A stretch of 64,000 nucleotides of DNA. Origin: Chloroherpetonaceae bacterium. GTDB lineage: Bacteria; Bacteroidota; Chlorobiia; Chlorobiales; Thermochlorobacteraceae. The position numbers and the translations under genes were made by a program. The notes beneath the pieces were generated by a model. It saw only the letters and a program-made list of their open reading frames with translations, did not search any database and was not told the origin of the DNA. The stretch spans positions 124,001-188,000 of the forward strand of contig JANWWM010000025.1 of assembly GCA_025055975.1 (NCBI GenBank). The letters run 5' to 3'. Every line of letters begins with the position of its first letter. Within the stretch, counting starts at the first letter, position 1. Below are positions 9,250 to 17,771 of the stretch, in pieces.

Positions 9250-10305
9250 ATGGAACAACAAGCTTCGACAAGTTCGGTCGCTCGGTTGAGAACGCTCATT
9301 GGGCATTCTTTGCGCGTCAACTCGATGACGTTCAGCGCCGATGGCGAGCGGTTCGCTTCCGCCAGTTGGAAAATTCTCGTGCACAATCCGCACACGGGGG
9401 ACGAAATTCAAATGTTCATGAGCGGCTCGGCGCGAACCTACACGTATTCGGTCTCGTTCAGTCCCGACAAATCGTTGCTCGTCTCCGCCAGCAGCGACAA
9501 AATGGTACGCATCTGGGATGTCAAGAACGGCAAAGAACTCTTCGCCATCAAAGCCCACAATCAAGCCGTCAATCACGCCGAGTTCAGCCCCGATGGCAAA
9601 ACGATCGTTTCCGCCAGCAGCGACAAAACCGTCAAACTCTGGCGCGTAACCGACGGCAAAAAAATTGGCTCGTTTTCGGGTCATTCAGATGGGGTGAATT
9701 GGGCGACGTTTAGCCCAAACGGAAAGATGCTCGCAACCGCCTGCCGAGACAAACTCGTCCGTCTGTTCAACGTCGACAAGCAGTCCAAAATCCGACAGTT
9801 CGTCGGGCACTCGCACAACGTAACCGTGGTCAAGTTTAGTCCCGACGGCTCAAAGCTCGCCTCCGCAAGTTGGGACAAGTTGATTAAGATTTGGGATGTC
9901 GAAACGGGCGAATGCGTCACGACGCTCGACGGGCACAAGAACGGCGTGGAATTTTTGGAGTGGATGCCCAATGGAAACGCCGTCGTCTCGGCAAGTTACA
10001 GCCGCGTCGCAAACGAAGGCACGGTCAAACTGTGGGACGCAAGCACGGGCAAATTGATGGACAGCGTTGCGGGCGAATTTTACGGCATCGCGTTTAGCCC
10101 AGCGGCGAACTTGCTCGCCGTCGCCCGAAAGAACCGCGCCATTGAACTGTGGGGTCAGCCCATCATCGTTACCGACAAGGAAGGCAACATCGTTACGGGC
10201 GTAGTCAAAGACCGCCGCGTCAATCCCGACCGACGCAAAACGGATAGCGCGGAAGTCGAGCCTGAACGTCGCGTAGGCGACAGGCGCGGTTCGTTCAAAC
10301 CGTGA
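9250..10305 (+). CDS. WD40-repeat beta-propeller protein with Arg-rich C-terminal tail
   Basis: From the chosen ATG at 9250 the protein has 351 residues, nearly all WD40 repeats. Seven blades can be counted, ending in W/F-D type signatures such as VRIWDV, VKLWRV, VRLFNV, IKIWDV, VKLWDA and IELWGQ, enough for a closed propeller. The last 45 residues leave the propeller and carry DRRVNPDRR and ERRVGDRRG, a basic repeated motif. A frame-compatible ATG at 9100 overlaps the gpsA stop but adds 50 residues without WD40 character. No signal peptide, so probably cytoplasmic; partner unknown. Confidence 0.85.
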   Translation: MEQQASTSSVARLRTLIGHSLRVNSMTFSADGERFASASWKILVHNPHTGDEIQMFMSGSARTYTYSVSFSPDKSLLVSASSDKMVRIWDVKNGKELFAIKAHNQAVNHAEFSPDGKTIVSASSDKTVKLWRVTDGKKIGSFSGHSDGVNWATFSPNGKMLATACRDKLVRLFNVDKQSKIRQFVGHSHNVTVVKFSPDGSKLASASWDKLIKIWDVETGECVTTLDGHKNGVEFLEWMPNGNAVVSASYSRVANEGTVKLWDASTGKLMDSVAGEFYGIAFSPAANLLAVARKNRAIELWGQPIIVTDKEGNIVTGVVKDRRVNPDRRKTDSAEVEPERRVGDRRGSFKP

Positions 10306-10430
10306 AAATGGCGAGCCGCTTTCCATCTCGTCCAACGCGCTCGTAGCGCGAAGCGGAACGCCGCGAGGCGTCGTGAAAAACGCTTGTCTTCCGCGACGAT
10401 GTCGCGCCACCTTCGCTTTTCGAGTTCGCC

Positions 10431-11726
10431 GTGTTCAAAATCATCGATAGCCAAAACGACGCGACGTTTCTGCGCGAGTTTGTTGCGCGTCGCAACGCCT
10501 TCGACCCTTCGGTCGAAGAGAGCGTCAAAGCCATTCTCGCCGACGTCAAAGCCAACGGAGACGAAGCCGTCCGACGCTACGCGGAAAAATTCGACGGGGC
10601 GAAACTGTCCGACTTTCGCGTCTCGCAAAAGGAAATCAACGAAGCCGTCAGAGCCGCCGACAAGAGATTGACGCGCGTGTTGGAGCAAGCGGCGGCGAAC
10701 ATCGAGCGATTTCATCGATGCGAGTTGGACAACGGATTTTTCTACGACGACGGCGATGGGGTTTTGATTGGGCAGAAAGTCGCGCCAATCGAGCGCGCTC
10801 TTTTTTACGCGCCCGGCGGCAAAGCCGTTTATCCCTCGTCGGTGTTGATGAACGCGATTCCCGCCAAAGTCGCGGGCGTTTCGGAGACATTCCTCACCTC
10901 GCCGAGCGACCGCGAAGGAAAAGTTCACCCAAACATCTTGCTCGCGGCGGAAATCGCGGGCGTGAAAAACGTCTTCAGACTTGGAGGCGCGCACGCGATC
11001 GCGGCGTTTGCCTTTGGCACGCAGTCGTGCCCAAAAGTCGATAAAATCACGGGACCAGGCAATCAATACGTGGCGGTGGCGAAGCGGCTCGTTTTCGGCG
11101 AAGTCTCGATCGATAGCGTCGCGGGACCAAGCGAAATCGCCATCATCGCCGACGAAGAGGCGAACCCGACGTTCGTCGCGCTCGACCTGTTCTCGCAAGC
11201 CGAGCACGACGAGATGGCGTCGGCGATTTTGATTACGCCATCGAGAGAGCTTGCGGACGCGGTTCAGCGAGAAGCGCGACGACGCATCGAGCGAATGCCG
11301 CGTCGCGTCATCATTGAAGCGGCGATTCAACGCGGCTCGGCGATGATTTTGACGAGGGATTTGCAAGAAGCGTGCGAGATCGCCAACAAACTCGCGCCTG
11401 AACATTTGGAGATTCAGACGCGAAATCCGTTTGAACTCTTGCCAAAGATTCGCAACGCGGGCGCGATTTTCTTGGGCGACTATTCCTCCGAACCCGTGGG
11501 CGATTATTTCGCTGGACCAAACCACACGCTTCCGACGAGCGGCACGGCGCGATTTTTCTCGCCGCTCTCGACGAGGGATTTTCTCAAACGAACTTCCATC
11601 ATCGCCTACGCGAAAGAGCGATTGTTGAAAACGGGCGACGACATCGCCTACTTCGCCGACGCGGAAAATTTGCCAGCCCACGCCGCCGCGATTCGCGCAA
11701 GGCTGGAAGTCCAACGAGGCGACTAA
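10431..11726 (+). CDS. hisD: Histidinol dehydrogenase
   Basis: Catalyses the last two oxidations of histidine biosynthesis (L-histidinol to L-histidine, NAD and zinc dependent). The 431-residue protein keeps the zinc and catalytic residues: Q256 and H259 in SQAEHDEMA, the E324-H325 pair in LAPEHLEIQ, D358 in EPVGDYFAGPNHTLPT and H365 after it. The start codon is GTG at 10431, matching the family N-terminus. No other his gene is adjacent, so the pathway is dispersed in this genome. Confidence 0.96.
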   Translation: MFKIIDSQNDATFLREFVARRNAFDPSVEESVKAILADVKANGDEAVRRYAEKFDGAKLSDFRVSQKEINEAVRAADKRLTRVLEQAAANIERFHRCELDNGFFYDDGDGVLIGQKVAPIERALFYAPGGKAVYPSSVLMNAIPAKVAGVSETFLTSPSDREGKVHPNILLAAEIAGVKNVFRLGGAHAIAAFAFGTQSCPKVDKITGPGNQYVAVAKRLVFGEVSIDSVAGPSEIAIIADEEANPTFVALDLFSQAEHDEMASAILITPSRELADAVQREARRRIERMPRRVIIEAAIQRGSAMILTRDLQEACEIANKLAPEHLEIQTRNPFELLPKIRNAGAIFLGDYSSEPVGDYFAGPNHTLPTSGTARFFSPLSTRDFLKRTSIIAYAKERLLKTGDDIAYFADAENLPAHAAAIRARLEVQRGD

Positions 11727-11729
11727 ACC

Positions 11730-12116
11730 TCAATCGTTCTGCGGCGTTTCCGCGTCGACGGCGTGCAGTTGCAAGGCTTTGAGCGAGACATAGCGCAACG
11801 CCGCTTCGTGCGTGGCTTTCAAGACGACTTTCGGCGCAAGCCCCGCATCGAAGGCTTCTTTCCAACGAAGCGCGCACAGACACCACTTGTCGCCCTCTTT
11901 GAGTCCGGGGAAGCGATATTCGGGGCGCGGCGTGATGAGGTCGTTGCCCATCGCGCGAGAAAAGCGAAGAAACTCGTCGGTAACGATGGCGCAAACGACA
12001 TGTCGCCCGTGATCGCTTTCGTCGGTGCGGCAGTAGCCGTCGCGGAAAAAGCCCGTCATCGGATTTTTGCAGCAACACTCGAGTTTGCCGCCAAGCACGT
12101 TTTTCGGTTCAGCCAT
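11730..12116 (-). CDS. DUF2237 family protein
   Basis: Small 128-residue protein matching DUF2237: N-terminal NVLGGKLECCCKNPMTGFFRDGYC with a run of three cysteines (14-16) and another at 29, DHGRHVVCAIVTDEFL, and GDKWCLCALRWKEAF with two more cysteines. The conserved cysteines and aspartates suggest a metal site, but no function is established for the family. Convergent with hisD, three bases apart. Confidence 0.85.
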   Translation of the reverse strand: MAEPKNVLGGKLECCCKNPMTGFFRDGYCRTDESDHGRHVVCAIVTDEFLRFSRAMGNDLITPRPEYRFPGLKEGDKWCLCALRWKEAFDAGLAPKVVLKATHEAALRYVSLKALQLHAVDAETPQND

Positions 12117-12182
12117 TGGAGTAGAGTTTGACCGTTGTCGGAAATGAACAAGCGCAATCGACGGCGCGTTTCCGAAGCGCGC

Positions 12183-12680
12183 TCAAAGCGGCTTGGCGTA
12201 AAAGCGATCGCATCCGAAATGCCCCGTATTGCCCATTCGTTTCGTGAGCCTAACGAAGCCGTTTTTTTCGTAGAGTTTTCGCGCCGCGCCCATCTGCTCG
12301 AGCGTTTCCAAGTAGCAAGTTTTGTAGCCGAAGGCGCGCGCCGCCTCTAAACAGCGGTTCAGAACTTCTTGTCCAATGCCTTTGCCGCGCCCTTCGGGCA
12401 GGAAATACATTTTTTTGAGTTCGCAGACATGGTCGTCGCCCCCTTGCAGAGGCGCGATGCCGCCGCCGCCAATCACGTTGCCGTTCATCTCGACGACGAA
12501 ATAGGCGCATCGCGGTTGCGAGTAGGCTTCGAACATCGCGTCGACTTCCGCGTCTTTGATGGCGAAGCCATCGCCATCGGCTCCGAATTCGGGCATCACG
12601 GCGCGAATGACGTTGGCAATGGCGGGGTTGTCTTCGGGTTTGATTTTGCGGACGATGAAGGACGATTCTCGCTCGCTCAT
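12183..12680 (-). CDS. GNAT-family N-acetyltransferase
   Basis: Protein of 165 residues with the GNAT fold: acidic strand ELKKMYFLPEGRGKGIGQEVL containing the acetyl-CoA pyrophosphate loop (PEGRGKGIG), and the C-terminal RKLYEKNGFVRL motif. The acceptor substrate cannot be assigned. It is transcribed divergently from the chlorophyll synthase gene across 151 bases in which no clear regulatory element was seen. Confidence 0.88.
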   Translation of the reverse strand: MSERESSFIVRKIKPEDNPAIANVIRAVMPEFGADGDGFAIKDAEVDAMFEAYSQPRCAYFVVEMNGNVIGGGGIAPLQGGDDHVCELKKMYFLPEGRGKGIGQEVLNRCLEAARAFGYKTCYLETLEQMGAARKLYEKNGFVRLTKRMGNTGHFGCDRFYAKPL

Positions 12681-12831
12681 TGTCAGTCGAAAACGTTGCG
12701 AAAAATGTTCGGCGCGCGAAGATACGAAACGGCAAGAGCAATTCGGGGCGAGCGTTGGCGTTTTGAAAATTTCCGAAACGGCGCGAAAGCGTTATTTTGC
12801 AAGCAGTCGAAAAAATGAATCTTGCGCCGTT

Positions 12832-13827
12832 ATGAACGTTGTCAAAGAGCCGCAAGCGAGCGCGGCGGAAACGACGATAAAAGAGACCATCTTGGAAGTC
12901 GAAGCCGACGAGGCGCGTCGCCAAGCGATTCTGCGGGCGCTGGAAAACGTCAATCGCAAAGGCTTCCACATCGAGCCGAGAGCGATCGTGAAGTTGATGA
13001 AGCCCGTCACGTGGTTTCCGCCGATGTGGGCGTTCTTGTGCGGCGCGATTTCAACGGGCGAAGACCTGTTGGAAAATTGGCGCGTCGTGCTGGCGGGATT
13101 GATTTTGGCAGGTCCGTTGATGTGCGCGATGTCGCAAACGATGAACGACTACTTTGACCGCGAGGTCGATGCCATCAACGAGCCGCATCGCCCCATTCCG
13201 TCGGGACAAATTTCCAAAGACGCAAGTTGGCTCATCACCTTCGCGCTGATTGGAACGGCGTTTCTCGTCGCGCATTGGATTCACCCATATGTGCTATGGA
13301 TTTCGTTTGCGAGCGTGTTGATGTCGCACGCTTATTCGGGTCCGCCGCTTCGCGCGAAGCGGAATGGTTGGTTTGGAAACCTGATCGTCGGGTTCGCATA
13401 CGAAGGCGTGGCGTGGCTAACGGGAAGTTTCTCGCTCACGAAGGGCGCGCCCGCGAGCGAATCGATTTGGCTTGCCGTCGTCTTCTCGCTGGGCGCGCAC
13501 GGCATCATGACGCTCAACGACTTCAAGTCGGTAACGGGCGATCGCATTCGCAACGTGCGCTCGATTCCCGTTCAACTTGGCGAAAAGAACGCCGCGATTC
13601 TCGCCGCCGTCGTGATGAACGTCGCGCAAGCCGTCGCCATCGGCATTCTGGTTTGCAAAGGCGCTTTCGTCTCGGCAAGTTTGGCGCTGCTGTTGCTCGT
13701 CGCGCAACAACCGATGCAACGCATTTTGATCGCTCAACCCAAAGAGAAAGCGATTTGGTATAACTCGTTTGGCACTCTGCTTTATGTGATGACGATGATG
13801 ATTTCCGCGATTGGAATCAGACCTTAA
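12832..13827 (+). CDS. bchG: (Bacterio)chlorophyll synthase, UbiA prenyltransferase family
   Basis: Attaches the isoprenoid alcohol tail to (bacterio)chlorophyllide. The 331-residue membrane protein has both polyprenyl-diphosphate sites: DYFDREVDAINEPHRPIPSG (106-125) and NDFKSVTGDRIRNVRSIP (229-246), plus about eight hydrophobic helices. The INEPHRPIPSG form is diagnostic of BchG/ChlG rather than of menaquinone or heme prenyltransferases. The ATG at 12832 starts just before the 50-residue hydrophilic N-terminus; earlier frame-compatible starts lie in the antisense of GNAT. Green bacteria carry several paralogues (BchG, BchK, ChlG), so which pigment it completes is not certain. Confidence 0.88.
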   Translation: MNVVKEPQASAAETTIKETILEVEADEARRQAILRALENVNRKGFHIEPRAIVKLMKPVTWFPPMWAFLCGAISTGEDLLENWRVVLAGLILAGPLMCAMSQTMNDYFDREVDAINEPHRPIPSGQISKDASWLITFALIGTAFLVAHWIHPYVLWISFASVLMSHAYSGPPLRAKRNGWFGNLIVGFAYEGVAWLTGSFSLTKGAPASESIWLAVVFSLGAHGIMTLNDFKSVTGDRIRNVRSIPVQLGEKNAAILAAVVMNVAQAVAIGILVCKGAFVSASLALLLLVAQQPMQRILIAQPKEKAIWYNSFGTLLYVMTMMISAIGIRP

Positions 13828-13870
13828 CCTTAATCAAGCCAAAAACGCAACGCAAACCACGCACTCATTG

Positions 13871-15310
13871 ATGAAAAAATCTCTCTTTCTTGGACTGTTC
13901 CTGCTGTCTGCTGCGCTTTCCTCCGCGCAAACCAACTTCGAAAACGGCGTCGTCAGCGCGATGGGCAACAGCGGTTCGGCGTATGTTGGCGGCGCGCTCG
14001 CGCTCGGATTGAATCCCTCGCGCCTCTTGTCCTACGAGTATTTTGAGCAAAAAGCCTCCATTGCCATTTTCCCAGTTGGTTTTACGGTCAACAACAATTC
14101 CATCTCCGCCACGCTTTACAACGAGCTTTTCGGCAAGAAAACGCGCGGCGCAAGAGGCAACAAAACGGAATGGACGGATAGCGACAAGCGCAAACTGCTC
14201 GAAGCGATTGGCGACGAACTGGAAGTCAACGCGCGCGCGAGCATAATGCTTCTCGGCGCAAGTTACTTTCACGACGACAAGGTCGGCGCGTTTGGCTTTC
14301 ACATCATCGATCACGTCGGCGGACGCGGGACGTTCAACCGAGAGTTTTTGGAATACTCGCTCTACGGCAACGAGCGTTTCTTGGGAAGAGAAGTAGGCGG
14401 CGCAAGGAACACGACCTCCAACGCCTATTGGTATCGTGAATACGCGCTCTCTTACGCGCGCGAGTTCAAGACCCAATTTCGCGCCCGAAGCCTTCGTCCG
14501 ATTGAGAGCGTCAAGGTGGGCGCGAGTTTGAAGTGGATCGCCGCGCACGCTTATTCGGAAGCGCAAGACGAAAGCCGCATTTATCATTCGCCAACGGGCG
14601 ATAGCCTGTCGGCAACCGTGCGATACGTAACGACCTCCGCCGCTCGCGGAAAATGGCAAGATCCAAACTCCACTGAAAGTTTCTCCTTCTTTCCCGAATC
14701 CGTCGGCTCAGGCGTCGGGATAGATCTGGGGATCTCGTTCAATTACCGCGAAACGATGACCTTCGCCGCCTCGCTCAACAATCTTGGCTTCGTGTCCTTT
14801 GGCGACAATGCGCTCGTCAAAACCGCCGACACGACCGTCTCCTTCGCGGGCTTGAACGATCCCATCAGCGGCTCATCGAACAAAAACCAACTCGATAGCA
14901 TCAAAAACGCCGTTCAGGCGCAAACGAGAAAAACCGACCGTTTCACTCGCGCCCTGCCAATTCACTTGCGGCTTGGCTTTGGATTGATTTTGGACGACCA
15001 CCTTGACTTTCCCGCCGCCGTAACGGTCGATTACGTGCAAGGCTTCAACGGCAACTTTGGAAACACAGGAATTCCGATTCTCGGCATTGGCGGCGAGATT
15101 CGCCCCATTCGCTCTATGCCGCTCCGCAGCGGAATGCAGTTCGGCGGCAGACAAGGGTTCGCATGGTCGTTTGGAATCGGCTACGACAATCCAAACCTCG
15201 CCATTGACTTCAACGTCGGCAACATCTTCTCGCCGTTCTTTCCAAGCCGCATCAAGAACTTGACCTTCGGGCTTGCCCTTCGCGGCAGATTCTTGGGCGT
15301 GGAGAGATGA
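13871..15310 (+). CDS. Outer membrane protein, DUF5723/PorV-like
   Basis: Protein of 479 residues with a signal peptide (MKKSLFLGLFLLSAALSSAQ, cleavage at AQ) and repeated amphipathic beta-strands. Near the N-terminus it reads MGNSGSAYVGGALALGLNPSRLL, a pattern seen in Bacteroidota/Chlorobi outer-membrane proteins related to the PorV/PorQ and DUF5723 families, and it ends in aromatic strands consistent with a beta-barrel (NLTFGLALRGRFLG). The ligand or partner is unknown; a link with type IX secretion is possible but not shown here. Confidence 0.7.
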   Translation: MKKSLFLGLFLLSAALSSAQTNFENGVVSAMGNSGSAYVGGALALGLNPSRLLSYEYFEQKASIAIFPVGFTVNNNSISATLYNELFGKKTRGARGNKTEWTDSDKRKLLEAIGDELEVNARASIMLLGASYFHDDKVGAFGFHIIDHVGGRGTFNREFLEYSLYGNERFLGREVGGARNTTSNAYWYREYALSYAREFKTQFRARSLRPIESVKVGASLKWIAAHAYSEAQDESRIYHSPTGDSLSATVRYVTTSAARGKWQDPNSTESFSFFPESVGSGVGIDLGISFNYRETMTFAASLNNLGFVSFGDNALVKTADTTVSFAGLNDPISGSSNKNQLDSIKNAVQAQTRKTDRFTRALPIHLRLGFGLILDDHLDFPAAVTVDYVQGFNGNFGNTGIPILGIGGEIRPIRSMPLRSGMQFGGRQGFAWSFGIGYDNPNLAIDFNVGNIFSPFFPSRIKNLTFGLALRGRFLGVER

Positions 15311-15326
15311 TTTTCGCAAGCAAACG

Positions 15327-16100
15327 ATGAAACCGCCGATTCCCAAAAACGAGCAGGAGCGATTGAACGCGCTCTATCGCTATCAAATTTTGGACACGCT
15401 GGCGGAGCGGATTTATGACGACTATGTCAATCTTGCCGCCAACATCTGCGAAGTTCCCATCGCCACGATTAGTTTGATCGACAAAGACCGTCAGTGGTTC
15501 AAGGCAAAGGTAGGCATTGAGGCGAGCGAAACTAGCCGCGACGTCGCGTTTTGCGCGCATGCGATTTTGAACGACGAGGTTCTCATCGTTCCCGACGCGA
15601 CGAAAGACGAAAGATTCTGCGACAATCCTTTCGTAATCGATGAGCCGGGCGTTCGCTTTTACGCGGGCGCGCCGCTCAAAACCCCCGATGGCTACAACAT
15701 CGGAACGATTTGCGCAGTTGATCGAAAACCCCGACAACTTTCCGCGAGCCAAAAGGAAGCCTTGCAAACGCTGAGCCGCCTCATCATCTCGCAATTCGAG
15801 CTTCGCATCGCGGAACGCGCCATCGGCGCCTTGGAGATGAGCGTCGCAACGGCGCACGAACTTTCTCAACCGCTCACGGTCGCGCTTGGCACGACGGAGA
15901 TTCTTCTCGCCAGATTTGGCAATCTTTCGCCCGACGCGATCGCTGAACGGTTATCGCGCCTCAAAAGCGCTCTCGGAGAGATAACGCGGCTGGCGCGCAA
16001 GATTCAATCGTTTCAACGCTACGTGCCCGCAAAGTATTCAGACGAAACGCAGATGATCGATTTGAACGAAGCGGCAAAGCGCGAGAGCGCGCGCCCGTAG
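15327..16100 (+). CDS. GAF-domain sensor protein with C-terminal HisKA-like stub
   Basis: Protein of 257 residues. Residues about 25-165 form a GAF domain of the type often found at the front of signalling enzymes (LDTLAERIYDDYVNLAANICEVP, then VAFCAHAILNDEVLIVPDATKD and FYAGAPL). The last 85 residues look like a kinase dimerisation helix pair, with a possible phospho-acceptor in ATAHELSQPLTVALG, but there is no ATPase domain. The gene ends against the convergent Ppx gene with seven bases between, so the catalytic half is absent. It may be a truncated kinase or an adaptor. Confidence 0.75.
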   Translation: MKPPIPKNEQERLNALYRYQILDTLAERIYDDYVNLAANICEVPIATISLIDKDRQWFKAKVGIEASETSRDVAFCAHAILNDEVLIVPDATKDERFCDNPFVIDEPGVRFYAGAPLKTPDGYNIGTICAVDRKPRQLSASQKEALQTLSRLIISQFELRIAERAIGALEMSVATAHELSQPLTVALGTTEILLARFGNLSPDAIAERLSRLKSALGEITRLARKIQSFQRYVPAKYSDETQMIDLNEAAKRESARP

Positions 16101-16107
16101 CGTCGCC

Positions 16108-17679
16108 TCAATCGGCAACCTCCTCGATGCTCACCGCAAGGACGCGCTTGAAGACATCCTCGAACATATCCTTGACGCGATGAACCGCCCAAATTTCAAT
16201 CTCCGCGTCGCTCAAAATCGAGAGCCGCAGTTCGATTTTCTTCGGAGAAATTTTGGCTCTGACATGGCGGACGTTTTGCCGATGCGTCCTGTCGAGCGCG
16301 TTGGCAATGCGCAGAATCGCGGCGCAATATCTGACGACTTGCTTCTGCTTCGACGAGAGAGCTTGAAAGGTCTCGTGTTCGGGCTTCGGCGGCGACTTGC
16401 GGTGGTAGCGCGCAATGTGCGCCATCGTTTGAATTTCGTCGTTGCTGAACCCGCGCAACTCGCCGTTCATGATGATGTATTGACTATGCTTGTGATGACC
16501 CGATGGCGAGATGAAATAACCGATGTTGTGCAGAAGCGAAGCGTATTCCAAAAGTTCGCGCTCGCGCGCCGTCAAGCCGTGCAAGGTTTGGAGTTCGTCG
16601 AAAATCTGCAACGCGAGATTGGCGATGTGCGTCGAGCGAACCTCGTCCCAATGGCAGCGCCGCGCCAGTTCAATCACGCTGCGACGTCGCACGTCGGGAA
16701 TCGCGTTGATGAGACGAAATTCCTCAATGTGCTTGGAGAGATAATCAATCACCATTCCTTCGCGCAGGGCGAAAGACGAAATGACGATTTCTTTGAGGTT
16801 GAAAAGGCGAAAGACGACATCGAAAAGAACGAGACCGGGAATGATGAGGTCGGCGCGTTTTGGATCCAATCCCGCTATCGTTCGGCGCTCGCTCGATTTC
16901 ATCGGCAGGAGTCGCTCGCAAAGTTTCTGAAAACTTTTGCGCGAAAAGGCGTTGCCGTTGAGCGATTCGAATTCTTGCCCGTTTTCTTGCAAAAAAATCA
17001 TTGAGGCGATGTTTTCCGCCGTGCCGCTTGAAGCGATCGCCATGTCGTAGCCGATGCTCTTGGCTCGCGTCGCAAAAGGAGTGATTTGCTCGATGAAGAA
17101 TCGCTCGAGTTCGGCGCGTTCCGTTTCGGAGATGGGGTCGCTCTTGACGAAGCGTTCTCGCATTCGAGCCACGCCGAGTTTTTTGCTTTCGGCAAGGTAG
17201 AGTTTTTCGCCGTCGCCAATCATCATTTCCACCGAGCCGCCGCCGACGTCGATCATAAAGGCTTTGCGCTTGCCGACGTCAATGGCGCGACGAATGGCGA
17301 GATAAATGAGCCTCGCTTCCTCATCGCCCGAAATGATGCAGGCGCGAATGCCGACTTTTTCGGCGACCGCTTCCATATACGCGCCGCCGTTTTTGGCTTC
17401 GCGTATGGCGCTCGTGGCGAAGGCGATGATGTGATGCGGCTCGACGCCGCGTTGTTCGGCGAGCTTGCGAAAGCGCGTCAGCGTCTCGATGCCTTGCGCC
17501 ATCGCTTCTTCCGTGAGGGTCTTGGTCGTGATGCTGCCGTCGCCGATGCGAATCATCTCCTTGGCGCGGTCGATCGTCAGGAAGCTCATATCGGGCAAGA
17601 GCTCGACGATGATCATGTGAAACGAGTTCGTTCCCAAATCAATGGCGGCAAGGCGCATTGGGCGAGACGGCGCGGACAT
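16108..17679 (-). CDS. ppx: Exopolyphosphatase / guanosine pentaphosphate phosphatase (Ppx/GppA)
   Basis: Hydrolyses terminal phosphate from polyphosphate, or pppGpp to ppGpp. From the ATG at 17679 the protein has 523 residues: the ASKHA nucleotide-binding fold with DLGTNSFH (14-21) and MIDVGGGSVEMMIGD, catalytic glutamate region EEARLIYLAI, and a C-terminal HD-like helical domain (SLLHNIGYF, HHKHSQYII). This length fits the longer Ppx type. A larger upstream frame overlaps the neighbouring glycosyltransferase and is rejected; ATG at 17658 is the alternative. Ppx and GppA activities cannot be separated by sequence reading. Confidence 0.9.
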   Translation of the reverse strand: MSAPSRPMRLAAIDLGTNSFHMIIVELLPDMSFLTIDRAKEMIRIGDGSITTKTLTEEAMAQGIETLTRFRKLAEQRGVEPHHIIAFATSAIREAKNGGAYMEAVAEKVGIRACIISGDEEARLIYLAIRRAIDVGKRKAFMIDVGGGSVEMMIGDGEKLYLAESKKLGVARMRERFVKSDPISETERAELERFFIEQITPFATRAKSIGYDMAIASSGTAENIASMIFLQENGQEFESLNGNAFSRKSFQKLCERLLPMKSSERRTIAGLDPKRADLIIPGLVLFDVVFRLFNLKEIVISSFALREGMVIDYLSKHIEEFRLINAIPDVRRRSVIELARRCHWDEVRSTHIANLALQIFDELQTLHGLTARERELLEYASLLHNIGYFISPSGHHKHSQYIIMNGELRGFSNDEIQTMAHIARYHRKSPPKPEHETFQALSSKQKQVVRYCAAILRIANALDRTHRQNVRHVRAKISPKKIELRLSILSDAEIEIWAVHRVKDMFEDVFKRVLAVSIEEVAD

Positions 17680-17771
17680 TGTCGTGATGAACGTTGCGTT
17701 AAGAGTTGGCGAAGGCGACGCAAAACTGCGACATCTCTCGTTTTTGCGCAAACGAAATTTGGGCGAATGCC

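Noticed and set aside
10155-11714. 519-codon minus-strand open frame over hisD
   Set aside because: Antisense shadow; hisD has all its catalytic residues on the plus strand.
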